64,000 nucleotides of DNA from Paracoccus wurundjeri (GCF_030678915.1 NZ_JAUUTZ010000019.1:1-64000), one strand, 5' to 3'; counted from the stretch's first letter, positions 1 to 9,393 are shown. The notes: a model not told the origin generated them from the sequence alone. Numbers and translations are program-made.

Positions 1-72
1 CATTGATCGGCGTCCGCCCCGGGGGGGGGGGGGGGTCGCTCCGCCCGGGGGGTTTTTGGGCGCCCCGGGGGG
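1..72. other. Low-complexity G/C runs at window edge
   Basis: The first 72 bases contain a G run of about 17 bases near position 20 and a second G run starting near position 67. No gene, promoter or RNA is visible. Such runs are unusual even at this GC level and look like a contig end or an unresolved hairpin. The base calls here should be treated with caution. Confidence 0.6.
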
Positions 73-124
73 GGGGGCGGCGCCGCCCCCGCACCCCCGA
101 GGTATTTGGACAAAGAAGAAGGGG
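73..124 (-). repeat. Hairpin repeat element, copy 1
   Basis: An 18-base perfect palindrome (73-90) is followed by CCCCCGAGGTATTTGG and then a purine-rich CAAAGAAGAAGGGG tail. The same arrangement, on the opposite strand, is at 40393-40442. In both places the element lies just downstream of an ABC ATPase gene and in the same orientation relative to that gene. It probably serves as a transcription terminator or a REP-like repeat. The neighbouring G runs may blur its true left edge. Confidence 0.6.
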
Positions 125-199
125 AGAAGGCGAATCCGGGCGGGTGCGGCACGTACAAGAGATGCCGCAGCCTGTTCTTTGCGTTTCGTTGCCCCGGGC

Positions 200-2014
200 T
201 TATGCCGCCCCGACATGATCGTCCAGTTGGACCATATGGCCGGGCGAGACCTCGCGGTATTGCCGGGTCGGGTGGATATAATCCATCGGGCGCACCGGCG
301 AGCGTATTTCGGTGGAATCGGCGGGCTGCATGATCCCCCGGCGCGATGGGTCGGGGATGGGAACGGCAGCGATAAGCCGCTGGGTATAGAGATGTTGCGG
401 GTTGTCGAAGATTGCGGCCCTGGGGCCGATTTCGACGATCTCACCGAAATACATTACCGCAACCCGATGACTGATCCGTTCAACGACCGACATGTCATGC
501 GAGATGAACAGATAGGCCAGATCATGTTCCGCCTGAAGATCCAGAAGCAGGTTCGAGACCTGCGCCTTGACCGAGACATCCAGCGCCGAAACGGCCTCAT
601 CCGCGACGATCACCTGCGGGCTAAGCGCCAATGCGCGGGCAATCGAGATGCGCTGCCGCTGGCCGCCCGAAAATTCATGCGGGAAGCGTTCCGCCATGTC
701 GGGCGACAGGCCAACCTGCGACAACAGGGTCGCCACCCGGTCCTTTGCCTCTGATCCGGACATCAGGCGATGCGACAACATCGGTTCTTTGATGGCATCG
801 CCGATCTTGATGCGCGGGTTCAGCGAAGCGAAGGGATCCTGAAAGATCATTTGCGCGGAACGCCGCAGCCGGCGCAGTTCCTGCCCCGAGATATCGGCGA
901 TATCCTTGTCGCCGATGAAGATATTCCCTTTGGTCGGCTTTTGCAGACGCATGATCGCGCGGCCGGTGGTGGATTTCCCGCAACCGGATTCGCCAACCAG
1001 CGCCAGAGTTTCGCCAGGATAGAGCTGAAAGGACACGTCCTCCACCGCGTGAACCCGCCCATGCGGCAGATCGAACCGGATGGACAGGTTCGAAACCGAG
1101 ACCACCGGTTTCGCATCAGGGGATGTCCGGACCATTTCGATCCCTTCGCTTGCGATGCCGGTGGTCAGATCAACCTCAGGAAAGCGCCGCGGACCCTTGG
1201 CGTCGCCCATCGAGCCAAGACGTGGGATTGAGGCCAGCAGGGCCTTGGTATAGGGCCGGGTCGGGTTCGCGAAAATCCTGCCGGTTTCGCCGGTTTCGAC
1301 GGTATCGCCGCGAAACACCACAAGGGTACGGTCCGCCACCTCGGCCACCACGCCCATATCATGGGTGATGAACAGAACGGCCATGTTCTCTTCTTTCTGA
1401 AGCTCGCGGATCAGCAACAGAATTTCGGCCTGAATGGTGACGTCCAGCGCGGTGGTCGGTTCATCCGCGATCAGCAGTTTGGGGCGGCAGGCCAGCGCCA
1501 TGGCGATCATCACCCGCTGTCGCATCCCGCCCGAAAACTTATGCGGATATTCATGCAGCCGGTCTTTGGCGGCCGGGATCCGGACACGTTCCATCAGGCG
1601 CAGCGCCTCGGCCTCGGCTTCGCGCCACGACATGCTGCGATGCAGGACCAAAGCTTCGGCAAGCTGATTGCCGATGGTGAATACCGGGTTGAGCGACGTC
1701 ATGGGTTCCTGAAAGATCATCCCGATATCGCCGCCGCGCACGCCGCGCATCTCTGACTCGCTGATCTTCAGCAGATCGCGGCCGTCCAGCAGGATCCGGC
1801 CCTCGATACGGGATTTGTCGCGCGGCAAAAGGCGCATCGTCGACAGGGCGGTGACGCTTTTGCCCGATCCGGATTCGCCGACGATGGCAAGGGTTTCGCC
1901 CGCGTTGATATGGAAGTTTATATCCCGGATGACGGGTTTCCAGCCGTCGCGGGTGTGAAACGAGGTCGTCAGGTTCTCGACCGCAAGGATCGGCTGGCTG
2001 TGAACATCATTCAT
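200..2014 (-). CDS. Dipeptide/oligopeptide ABC transporter, fused double ATPase
   Basis: This 604-residue protein carries two complete nucleotide-binding domains, equal to DppD and DppF fused. The first Walker A is GESGSGKS (residues 46-53), with signature FSGGMRQR near 160 and Walker B ending in ADEPTTALD near 184. The second Walker A is GESGCGKS (341-348), with signature FSGGQRQR and a Walker B reading ADEAVSALD. It powers the import of the ligand captured by the binding protein at 3814-5331. It is the last gene of a minus-strand operon and starts one base after the permease stop. A hairpin repeat lies downstream at 73-124. The peptide class of the ligand comes from the family only; the exact substrate is unknown. 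Confidence 0.93.
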   Translation of the reverse strand: MNDVHSQPILAVENLTTSFHTRDGWKPVIRDINFHINAGETLAIVGESGSGKSVTALSTMRLLPRDKSRIEGRILLDGRDLLKISESEMRGVRGGDIGMIFQEPMTSLNPVFTIGNQLAEALVLHRSMSWREAEAEALRLMERVRIPAAKDRLHEYPHKFSGGMRQRVMIAMALACRPKLLIADEPTTALDVTIQAEILLLIRELQKEENMAVLFITHDMGVVAEVADRTLVVFRGDTVETGETGRIFANPTRPYTKALLASIPRLGSMGDAKGPRRFPEVDLTTGIASEGIEMVRTSPDAKPVVSVSNLSIRFDLPHGRVHAVEDVSFQLYPGETLALVGESGCGKSTTGRAIMRLQKPTKGNIFIGDKDIADISGQELRRLRRSAQMIFQDPFASLNPRIKIGDAIKEPMLSHRLMSGSEAKDRVATLLSQVGLSPDMAERFPHEFSGGQRQRISIARALALSPQVIVADEAVSALDVSVKAQVSNLLLDLQAEHDLAYLFISHDMSVVERISHRVAVMYFGEIVEIGPRAAIFDNPQHLYTQRLIAAVPIPDPSRRGIMQPADSTEIRSPVRPMDYIHPTRQYREVSPGHMVQLDDHVGAA

Positions 2015-2015
2015 A

Positions 2016-2861
2016 TCAGCGTTCCTTCGTCAGACGTGGATCGACCAGATCGCGCAAACCGTCGCCAAGAAGTTGCAGCGACAGGACCGAGAAAACGATG
2101 GCAAGGCCGGGGAAAAGCATCAGCCAGGGCGCGTTGTTCATATATTCGCGCCCCGAGGCCAGCATCGTGCCCCATGTTGGCATATCGGTCGAAACGCCCA
2201 CGCCAAGGAAAGACAGGCTTGCCTCGGCCAGCATCGCCGAAGCGAAGACGAATGTTGCCTGCACCAGGATCGGAGAGGCAAGGTTCAGCAGCACATGACG
2301 CAGCAGCAATTGTCGGGTGGGCAGCCCAAGCGTCACCGCGGCCTCGATATAAGGCATTTCGCGCAGGACAAGGGTCGAGCCGCGTACGATCCGGGCCAGC
2401 CGCGGCGCATAGGTGATGCCCAGCGCGATAATGACCGTTACCAGCGATGGTCCGAGCGCCGCGACCAATGCAATGGCCAGCAGGATATCGGGAAAGGACA
2501 TCATGGCGTCGAGCAGTCGCGATATCGGCGTATCAAGACGCGGGAAGAAACCGGCCGCGACGCCAAGGATGACGCCCAGAATGGTGGACAGGATCACGAC
2601 GCCAAGGCTGACCAGAAGCGAAATCCGGCCCGCATAGATCGCGCGGGACAGGATATCGCGGCCGAATTCATCGGTGCCGAACCAATGCTCGGACGAGGGG
2701 GGCAGAAGCTTGTTGACGATCGAAAGCTTGTTCGGCGCGTATGGCGAAATCAGCGGCGCAAGGATCGCGGCAAGCACGACGATTGTCAGGATGATCATGC
2801 CGATCACGACGGCGCGGTTCCGCAAAAGCGGGCGGATCGCGATGAGGAATCTGGAAATCAT
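2016..2861 (-). CDS. Dipeptide-type ABC transporter permease (DppC family)
   Basis: A 281-residue inner-membrane permease with an N-terminal membrane segment and a block of five further hydrophobic segments. The cytoplasmic EAA loop is visible as EAAVTLGLPTRQ near residue 190, where the ATPase docks. Its ATG overlaps the stop of the partner permease by four bases, and its stop is one base from the fused ATPase start, so the three are translated together. Length and loop position fit the DppC/OppC family. Confidence 0.92.
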   Translation of the reverse strand: MISRFLIAIRPLLRNRAVVIGMIILTIVVLAAILAPLISPYAPNKLSIVNKLLPPSSEHWFGTDEFGRDILSRAIYAGRISLLVSLGVVILSTILGVILGVAAGFFPRLDTPISRLLDAMMSFPDILLAIALVAALGPSLVTVIIALGITYAPRLARIVRGSTLVLREMPYIEAAVTLGLPTRQLLLRHVLLNLASPILVQATFVFASAMLAEASLSFLGVGVSTDMPTWGTMLASGREYMNNAPWLMLFPGLAIVFSVLSLQLLGDGLRDLVDPRLTKER

Positions 2862-3808
2862 AGCCGCACCCTCGGATCAGCGACGACATAAAGCATGTCC
2901 ACGATGAAATTGATCAGGACATAGATTGCCGCGACGACCAGCAATGTCCCCTGAATCACGGGATAATCGCGTCTTAGCACTGCCGAGACGACAAGATTTC
3001 CGACGCCGGGCAGGCCAAAGACGGTTTCCGTCACAACGGCGCCCGCGACCAGCATGGCGATGGACAGGCCAATGACGGTAATGATTGGCACCAGCGCGTT
3101 CCGGAAGGCATGTTTCAGCACCACCCGTCGCTCATTCGCGCCTTTGGCCCGGGCGGTGCGCACATAATCGTCGCCCAGAACGTCCAGCATTGCCGCGCGA
3201 GTAAACCGCGTGATCAGTGCCGAATTGACAACGCCCAGAGCGACGGCGGGCAGGACCAGATGACCTAACCGGTCCACGAAGGGCGTCGCGGGGCCGCCAT
3301 AGCCCGAGGCGGGGAACCAGCCCAATTGCACCGCAAAGACCTGAATCAGGATCAGGCCCAGCCAGAAGCTGGGAACGCTGGCCGCCACCATGGTCAGGGT
3401 GACGACGATCTGATCGAAGATCGTCCCGCGCTTGACCGCCGACAGGATGCCCACCGGCAGCGCGATGGCCGAGGCGATCAGGATCGAGAACAGTGTCAGG
3501 AAAAATGTCGGCTCGGCACGGGCAAGCAAAGCCTGCCCCACCGATTGGTTCAGGAAAATCGAATGGCCAAGATCGCCCTTCAGCAAGCCCAGCATGAATT
3601 GCCCGTATTGAACGATCAGCGGCGCATTGAGCCCCAGCCTTTCGCGTAATTGGGCGATATCTGCGGGCGTGGCGTCAGAGCCAAGCATGACAGCGGCGGG
3701 GTCGCCCGGCGTGACCCGGACAATGATGAAAACAAGCGTTGCGACAATCAGCAGCACGATCAACATGCCGAAAAGACGCTTTGCGAAAGCACGAACGACC
3801 CGGTTCAT
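2858..3808 (-). CDS. Dipeptide-type ABC transporter permease (DppB family)
   Basis: A 316-residue permease of the DppB/OppB type. I chose the start at MNRVVRAFAKR because the frame extends 14 codons further upstream only by running into the end of the binding-protein gene; this Met is directly followed by a typical N-terminal membrane helix. The family motif with VTPGDPA follows the first helix (about residues 31-37), and an EAA-type loop with RTARAKGANERRV lies near residue 200. It pairs with the DppC-type permease through a 4-base overlap. Confidence 0.92.
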   Translation of the reverse strand: MNRVVRAFAKRLFGMLIVLLIVATLVFIIVRVTPGDPAAVMLGSDATPADIAQLRERLGLNAPLIVQYGQFMLGLLKGDLGHSIFLNQSVGQALLARAEPTFFLTLFSILIASAIALPVGILSAVKRGTIFDQIVVTLTMVAASVPSFWLGLILIQVFAVQLGWFPASGYGGPATPFVDRLGHLVLPAVALGVVNSALITRFTRAAMLDVLGDDYVRTARAKGANERRVVLKHAFRNALVPIITVIGLSIAMLVAGAVVTETVFGLPGVGNLVVSAVLRRDYPVIQGTLLVVAAIYVLINFIVDMLYVVADPRVRL

Positions 3809-3813
3809 GGCAA

Positions 3814-5331
3814 TTACTCCGTTGGGGTGACGTTCCAGAAATGCGGCCAATAGGTCGGCTCGTAGCCGCTGACGGTATTGGCGACGCCGGACACACCATT
3901 GAAATTGCCGACCTTGAACAGCGGCGCATCGTCATAGATCGCCGTCTGGATGCCAGCCCATGCCGCGATTTTATCTTCGTCCGAGGTCGCCTCCATATAA
4001 GTGCCTACGGCCTGCGCCTTCTGATCCGAGACATACCAGCCCGGATAGTTGTCATTGATCGTATTGATCGTGGTCGGGTCGCCGGGGAAATTCGAATGGG
4101 TGATGAAGATATCCCATTTGCCCGGATCGGCGCGGCGCTCGGTCAGGGTTGCCCAATCCACCACCTGCAAATCGACCTTGAACCCCGCCGCTTCCAGATA
4201 AGCCTTGGCGACTTCGCCGATCTTGTAATGGAATTCATACTGGCGGCTGGTCAGCAGACGGATGGGCGTGCCGTCATATCCGGCATCGGACAGCATTTTC
4301 GCCGCCCCTTCGGGATCCGCCTCGTCATAGCGGGCGACGCCTTCCTCCGTATGCCAGATATAACCTTCCGGGAAGATCGAGCCATCCACACTAAAGAACC
4401 GCTCATCCCCGAAAGCGGCAAGCATCATGTCGTTGGGATCAAGCGCAAGTTGAACGGCCTGACGCAGTTGCTTGTTCGTCAGGGGGCCTTCCTGCATATT
4501 CATGTTCATCGAGGCCCAGCCCGAGTTCTCGAAAATCACCGGCTTGGCATTGTCGCTGGCCTCTACCCGTTCATAGGCACTGACCGGCAGAGAGTCCGCG
4601 AAATCGAACTGCCCGGAAATCAGCCCTTCAACGCGGGTATTCGCATCGGGAACCGGGACGAAATGAATTTCCTTCGCGATAGCCTCGCGTTTGCCGGCAT
4701 AGTTGCTGACCTCACCCTTGGGCGATTTATAATCCTCGAAACGGACAAGCTGTGTATATTGATCCGGCTTGCGCTCCTTCAGCAGATAGGGACCGGTGCC
4801 GACGAATTCCGTCAGCTCATCCCCGATTTTCTCCGAAGGCAGGATGATCGCGGCTTGCGAGATGGTGGCAAGCAGCGGCGCATACCGGGATATCAGCTTG
4901 AAAACCACGACATTGTCGCCATCGGCCGTCAGGCTTTCGACAATCTCGGCGACCTCTTTGCCCTTGGAGTTGATCTTCATCCAGCGTTCAAGCGAGGCAA
5001 CCACGTCGGCGCTGTCGAAATCGCTGCCGTCATGGAATTTCACCCCTTCGCGCAGCGGAATGCGATAGGTCAGCCCATCCTCGGATATCTCGGGCATGTC
5101 CGCTGCCAGCAGCGGAACCGAGCGCCATGCCGCATCATAAGTGAACAGGGTTTCGAAGATATGCTGATCGATGGTCAGAACGATATCGGTCGGCGTTTGC
5201 ATCGCATCAAGCGTGGGCGGTTCGCCAATGGTGGCGACGGTCAGGATACCTTCGCCCGGGTCGGCCAATGCGGTGCCCGCCAGTCCGGCGATCAATGCGA
5301 TGGTACTTGTCGTGAGTGCGGATTTTTTCAT
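3814..5331 (-). CDS. Peptide-type ABC transporter substrate-binding protein
   Basis: A 505-residue extracytoplasmic binding protein of SBP family 5. The start is MKKSALTTSTIALIAG, which gives a normal signal peptide with cleavage after ALA-D; the longer frame upstream has no signal-like N-terminus. The EGVKFHDGSDFDSADVV motif near residue 80 is typical of the family. It follows the MlrC gene by two bases and precedes the permeases, so ligand capture and the MlrC enzyme are expressed together. The ligand is probably a peptide or peptide-like amide. Confidence 0.92.
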   Translation of the reverse strand: MKKSALTTSTIALIAGLAGTALADPGEGILTVATIGEPPTLDAMQTPTDIVLTIDQHIFETLFTYDAAWRSVPLLAADMPEISEDGLTYRIPLREGVKFHDGSDFDSADVVASLERWMKINSKGKEVAEIVESLTADGDNVVVFKLISRYAPLLATISQAAIILPSEKIGDELTEFVGTGPYLLKERKPDQYTQLVRFEDYKSPKGEVSNYAGKREAIAKEIHFVPVPDANTRVEGLISGQFDFADSLPVSAYERVEASDNAKPVIFENSGWASMNMNMQEGPLTNKQLRQAVQLALDPNDMMLAAFGDERFFSVDGSIFPEGYIWHTEEGVARYDEADPEGAAKMLSDAGYDGTPIRLLTSRQYEFHYKIGEVAKAYLEAAGFKVDLQVVDWATLTERRADPGKWDIFITHSNFPGDPTTINTINDNYPGWYVSDQKAQAVGTYMEATSDEDKIAAWAGIQTAIYDDAPLFKVGNFNGVSGVANTVSGYEPTYWPHFWNVTPTE

Positions 5332-5333
5332 GA

Positions 5334-6848
5334 TTAAACTTCCTGTTGAGACGTTTCGTTTTTGGGTTCGGCTTCCAGCCCAAGCGGATCCTCGACCCGC
5401 GGCCATATGTCCCGGGGGGCCTTGCGATAATCGGTCTTTGCCGGATCGGTGGGGTAGGATGTCGGTGCGGCGATATAAACGATCTCGGATGTGATCGGCG
5501 CGAAACCGGCGTAGAAATGGTTGGTGGATTTCACCAGCAGGTAATCCTTGGCCGCGAAATCCATGCCCGCGTTGGTAAATATATCGGGCTCATAGGTCTG
5601 CGTCCGGCTGGTGATCAGGATAATGTCCAGTTGTGTGCCGACCGGGCGAACTACTGCAGCGCGCCCAAGCGTCACCCGGCTGTTGCGAAAGCTTTGCCAG
5701 CCCGCGTCCAGAACGCGCATCACCCTGACCCGCAGGTCCAGCGGCTCGCCCCCATGTGCGCAGGATTTACCGCCGATCCGCATATCCAGTTCGGCACCTT
5801 CGCCCGCCGCATGGGCGAACCCGGCGGCGATCGGATCCCAAATGGTCGCCACGCCAAGACTGGTCATGCCGCGCGCGATCATCTGGCGCAGGATATAGGT
5901 GGCATCCCCGGCCACGCCGCCACCCGGATTGTCCCAGACATCCGCGATCACCACCGGCTTGTCGGGATACCGATTGCGCAATGCCTGCGCGTAATCCAGA
6001 CCGGCATCCGTATCCAGCATGGGCATCACGGTATCGCGGCGCATCAGATACAGCTCTTCGCCAAGCCGTTTCGCCAATGCGTCGCCACCCGCAGGGTCAT
6101 TATCGGTGACGACGACGATCCTTGTTCCCATTTCAGGGACATCGCCCGCCATGAAGCCGTGAATGACCGAGATGGACAGAACACCGTCCTTGCCCTGCAT
6201 GTCGGCCAGCCTGTCCACATAGGACCGCATCGGTTCGCGGCTGGTGGGATAGATGGTGATCATCCGGCAATCGAAACTCGAAATGACCGGTTTCACCTCA
6301 CCCCGCAGCGCGCGCAGGGAAAGCTCGACCACATGCTCGCCGCGCTCTTCGAAATCGGTATGCGGGAATTCCAGAAAGGCGGCCATCAGGTCAAGATTGC
6401 GCACCCGCTTCGGGGTCAGATGGCTATGCGGATCGAATTCGGCCGAGATCAGGACATCCGGGCCGGTGATCTCGCGGATATGTTGAAGCAGATCGCCTTC
6501 GGGATCATCGTAATCCTGCGCCACCATCGCCCCGTGCAGCCCAAGGACGATCCCGTCGACCGGCAAGGCGGCGCGAAGCTGATCAAGGATCTGATCCCGC
6601 AATTCCTCATAAGTCGCACGCTGGATCAGCCCCGCCGGTTCCGCCCAGCAAGAGGTGCCTTCGATGACGGTAAAGCCCTCTTGTTTCCCGCGCCTGCGCA
6701 GAATCGGCACGACAGCAGAACATAATGTCGGCGTTTCGGGGTGCTGCCCCGGAGTGGCGAAGAATGCCGCGCGAAAGGCATTCATGTCGGTCGGCACCGG
6801 TGAGAAGGTGTTGGTTTCGGTCGCAAGGGATGCGGTGAAGATGCGCAT
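5334..6848 (-). CDS. M81-family metallopeptidase (MlrC-like)
   Basis: A 504-residue homologue of microcystinase C (MlrC). The start MRIFTASLATETNTFSP is chosen because it matches the family N-terminus; 37 upstream codons carry no homology. Family motifs are ETNTFSP at the start, LHGAM near residue 100, DPHSH and PHTDFEERG in the middle, and DVWDNPGGGVAGD near residue 300, which together form the metal site. The family cleaves small peptides or amides, often with non-standard residues. It is first in the operon with the dipeptide transporter, so it probably acts on the imported compound in the cytoplasm. It is not evidence for microcystin breakdown. Confidence 0.88.
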   Translation of the reverse strand: MRIFTASLATETNTFSPVPTDMNAFRAAFFATPGQHPETPTLCSAVVPILRRRGKQEGFTVIEGTSCWAEPAGLIQRATYEELRDQILDQLRAALPVDGIVLGLHGAMVAQDYDDPEGDLLQHIREITGPDVLISAEFDPHSHLTPKRVRNLDLMAAFLEFPHTDFEERGEHVVELSLRALRGEVKPVISSFDCRMITIYPTSREPMRSYVDRLADMQGKDGVLSISVIHGFMAGDVPEMGTRIVVVTDNDPAGGDALAKRLGEELYLMRRDTVMPMLDTDAGLDYAQALRNRYPDKPVVIADVWDNPGGGVAGDATYILRQMIARGMTSLGVATIWDPIAAGFAHAAGEGAELDMRIGGKSCAHGGEPLDLRVRVMRVLDAGWQSFRNSRVTLGRAAVVRPVGTQLDIILITSRTQTYEPDIFTNAGMDFAAKDYLLVKSTNHFYAGFAPITSEIVYIAAPTSYPTDPAKTDYRKAPRDIWPRVEDPLGLEAEPKNETSQQEV

Positions 6849-6969
6849 GATCAGACCGCGAGAATAAAGATGCGGAATGGCCGGCGAGCGACTGTCGCTG
6901 GGGGCGTTGTCACGGTGCCGGATGCGATCATCCTGTGATCGTTTGCCATTACAATACACCCCCTCATTC

Positions 6970-7049
6970 GTAAATAATTTACATTAATTACGGTAATCTG
7001 GCGAATCATGTCAAGAAAATTTGGAATTACCGAAATTTAAGGTAAATTC
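6970..7049. promoter_or_regulatory. Palindrome cluster upstream of the MlrC-ABC operon
   Basis: The gap 6849-7252 contains no gene. Within it are three inverted repeats: GTAAAT-A-ATTTAC (6970-6982), ATTAC-G-GTAAT (6987-6997) and GAATTACC-N9-GGTAAATTC (7024-7031 with 7041-7049). They share a GTAA/TTAC core and sit about 120 to 200 bases upstream of the MlrC start in AT-rich DNA. They look like operator sites, most simply for the RpiR regulator at 8501-9364. That link is an inference. Confidence 0.5.
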
Positions 7050-7212
7050 TTTTCATAAAATGCATCTGATGATACTAGGGCGATCTTTGATCGTGATCTG
7101 GTCGGATGAAAATTCGAAGGCGGAAATGTCCCGGGCGTAACGCCAAGTGGAGTCATCGGCGCCATGCGGTGAAAACCGCGCCGGTCACGGCAGAGAGATT
7201 TTCAGTCTGCAT

Positions 7213-7245
7213 GGGCGCGGTCGGTGTTGACGGCCGACCGCGCCC
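7213..7245 (-). terminator. Strong hairpin after the PLP enzyme gene
   Basis: A perfect 12-base stem, GGGCGCGGTCGG with CCGACCGCGCCC around a 9-base loop, lies eight bases beyond the stop at 7253. No long U run follows on the minus strand. It is probably a terminator or an mRNA-stabilising 3' hairpin. Confidence 0.6.
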
Positions 7246-7252
7246 GTCCTGT

Positions 7253-8341
7253 TCACCAGACCGTACCGCGCGCCGCGACGTCTTCGACCCGGGTCACGAC
7301 ACCATCGCGGTGAAAGACCATCCGGTCGAACAGGTTACTGACGACACAGGTATGATTCGGCACGATTCGCACGACCTCGCCCAAGGATGGAAACTCCCCT
7401 GAATGCCCGCTCAGATCCACCACCGCATGTTCTTCCGACAGGCCGGTGATCCGGGCGCCTTCGGCCCCGAAGATTTGCCCGTAATCGCTGAACCCCAGCA
7501 GATCCGAGGTCAGGGCTTTCGATCCCGAATCCAGCACCGCCCGATCCGCGGCAGGGCGCGAGATGACGGTTGCCAGAATAGTCATCGCCAGATCATCGGA
7601 TCCGCATTGCCCGGCGCGCACCATGCTGCGGTCGTTATAGATATAGGTTCCGGCCCGATGCTCGGTCGCCGAAGGCACCAGATGCGCCTTGTAAAGATCG
7701 GGCGATCCGCCGCTGGAACGGACCGGGCAGGGGATGCCTTTCGCGTCCAGCCCCTGCATGGCGGTCGCAAGGAAGGACTCGACCTGCTCTGCCCCGCCGG
7801 GTGCGGGATAGGTCATCAGCCCGACAAATTCGAGCCCCGGTGCCGCAACGATATATTCGGCCAGTTCAATCGCGGCTTGTGCGGTTTGCACGCCGCAGCG
7901 CTTCCCGCCGGTATCGCATTCGATCATGACCCGCAAATGATGCGATGTGTCGAATGTTGCGGCCAGCCCGTCAATCACCGCCTTGCTGTCGGCCACGACC
8001 GTCAGCCTGGCGACCCGGTCGTTCAGCAACTTCAGCCGCGCCAGTTTTGCGGGGCCGAGAATGTGATATGTAAGCAGGATATCGTCGATCCCGGCATCCG
8101 CGAAAACCTCGGCCTCGGTGATTTTCTGGCAATTGATCCCTTTCGCGCCGGCAGCAATCTGCTGGCCCGCAAGCGCCGGGATCTTGTGGGTCTTGATATG
8201 CGGGCGGAAGCTTTTGCCGCATTCATCCAGATATTTCTGTGCCCGCGCGATATTCCGTTCAAGTATCGTTTCGTCGATAATCGGCATTGGCGTCGGAATC
8301 TCGGAAATCGGGGTTCCGGGCTTGGGCCATGGATAGCTCAT
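7253..8341 (-). CDS. D-serine dehydratase / D-threonine aldolase family PLP enzyme
   Basis: A 362-residue fold-III PLP enzyme of the DSD1 family. The start MSYPWPKPGTP has a good AGGA ribosome site (GAAGGACATGAC before ATG); the upstream frame lacks similarity. The motif RPHIKTHK (near residue 48) carries the PLP-binding lysine. PNHTC near residue 332 supplies the His and Cys that bind zinc in eukaryotic-type D-serine dehydratase and metal in D-threonine aldolase. The family converts D-serine to pyruvate and ammonia, or splits beta-hydroxy D-amino acids. The RidA gene at 9394-9780 removes the enamine/imine such reactions release. Which of the two reactions occurs cannot be told from sequence. 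Confidence 0.85.
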   Translation of the reverse strand: MSYPWPKPGTPISEIPTPMPIIDETILERNIARAQKYLDECGKSFRPHIKTHKIPALAGQQIAAGAKGINCQKITEAEVFADAGIDDILLTYHILGPAKLARLKLLNDRVARLTVVADSKAVIDGLAATFDTSHHLRVMIECDTGGKRCGVQTAQAAIELAEYIVAAPGLEFVGLMTYPAPGGAEQVESFLATAMQGLDAKGIPCPVRSSGGSPDLYKAHLVPSATEHRAGTYIYNDRSMVRAGQCGSDDLAMTILATVISRPAADRAVLDSGSKALTSDLLGFSDYGQIFGAEGARITGLSEEHAVVDLSGHSGEFPSLGEVVRIVPNHTCVVSNLFDRMVFHRDGVVTRVEDVAARGTVW

Positions 8342-8500
8342 GTCATGTCCTTCGTGTTTGTGGAGGCGCGATCGGTAATGTTTATAATTTTCATATTTCA
8401 GCGTAGATTCGGATAAAATACCAGCAGATTTGCTTGACTGCAGCATAATTATGTAATTAATTTTCCTTATCGGCCGATTACACCAATCAGGAATATCCCT
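8342..8500. promoter_or_regulatory. Divergent promoter region between PLP enzyme and RpiR genes
   Basis: This 159-base AT-rich gap drives the PLP enzyme leftward and the RpiR gene rightward. It contains two copies of the palindrome TAATTA separated by TG (8446-8459). A shared operator for RpiR autoregulation is plausible but not shown. Confidence 0.4.
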
Positions 8501-9364
8501 GTGGACCTGTTTCATGCCCTGACCGACGAAGAGCGCAGCCGATCCAGGCTTGACGCGAAAATCACCGCGCTGGTGCTGGATGACGTGGATTTCGTCACGG
8601 GCTCGACAATCAACGAACTGGCCGAGCGTGCCGGGGTATCCCCGCCGACGATCACACGGTTTTGCAGGCGTCTGGGCTGTGCGAGCTTTGCGGATTTCAA
8701 GGTGCAGCTTGCGCGGATGACCTATGTCGGGCTGCGCTATCTGAAGCCGGAAATGCCGACAACGACGGTGTCGGAAGTCATCGACGATATTGTCGCCAAG
8801 GCGCAGGATACGCTGTTTTCACTGCATAATCAGCTTGATCACGACCGGCTGGAGGATGCGGCGCGGCTTCTGCGCGGTGCCGGCTTCATTCAGGCGGTCG
8901 GCGCGGGCGGGAATTCTTCCATGATCGCGAATGAGATTCAGAACCGCCTGTTCCGGCTTGGCTGTCATGTGCAAAGCACCAATGACAAGGCGATGGCGGT
9001 CATGCTGGCGGCGGCGGCAACGCCTGATACGGTCGCGATCGTGTCGTCAATGACGGGCCGGGATGTGGAACTGGTCCGGTGCCTTGATCTTTACCGTCAC
9101 CACAACGTGCCGACCATCGCGCTTACGCAAAGCGGATCACCGGTTTCCGAGCGGGCCTCGGTCGTGATTCCGATTGATCTGCCCGAGGGTGTCAATATTT
9201 ATCGTCCGACCTCGACGCGCTATGCCTATCTGGCGGTGATCGATATTCTTGCCAATCTGGTAGCTTACGCCGACCGCCAGAAATCGCTGCAATATCTGCG
9301 GCGGATCAAGGAAGAACTGGTCAGCAATCGCGATGGCGACGACCGCCAGCTTCTGGGCGATTAA
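8501..9364 (+). CDS. MurR/RpiR-family transcriptional regulator
   Basis: A 287-residue regulator with an N-terminal RpiR helix-turn-helix (ELAERAGVSPPTITRFCRRLGC, about residues 37-58) and a C-terminal SIS domain (about 120-260) that normally binds a phosphorylated or small ligand. Translation starts at GTG at 8501, with AGGA nine bases upstream. It lies divergently from the PLP enzyme and is followed by RidA, so it probably controls both and perhaps the MlrC-ABC operon. In related clusters such proteins respond to amino-acid or amino-sugar substrates. Confidence 0.9.
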   Translation: MDLFHALTDEERSRSRLDAKITALVLDDVDFVTGSTINELAERAGVSPPTITRFCRRLGCASFADFKVQLARMTYVGLRYLKPEMPTTTVSEVIDDIVAKAQDTLFSLHNQLDHDRLEDAARLLRGAGFIQAVGAGGNSSMIANEIQNRLFRLGCHVQSTNDKAMAVMLAAAATPDTVAIVSSMTGRDVELVRCLDLYRHHNVPTIALTQSGSPVSERASVVIPIDLPEGVNIYRPTSTRYAYLAVIDILANLVAYADRQKSLQYLRRIKEELVSNRDGDDRQLLGD

Positions 9365-9393
9365 TCAATAACCCTGTTAATATGGAGAATAGC

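Noticed and set aside
1910..2416. 168-codon plus-strand frame over the fused ATPase/permease junction
   Set aside because: Antisense to two confirmed genes; basic, low-complexity product typical of a shadow frame.
3739..5337. 532-codon plus-strand frame across the peptide-binding protein gene
   Set aside because: It is antisense to a clear binding-protein gene with a signal peptide and family motifs; long antisense frames are common at this GC level.
5334..6848. Reading the MlrC-like gene as evidence for microcystin degradation
   Set aside because: The mlrA, mlrB and mlrD genes are absent and MlrC-type peptidases are common in unrelated catabolic loci.
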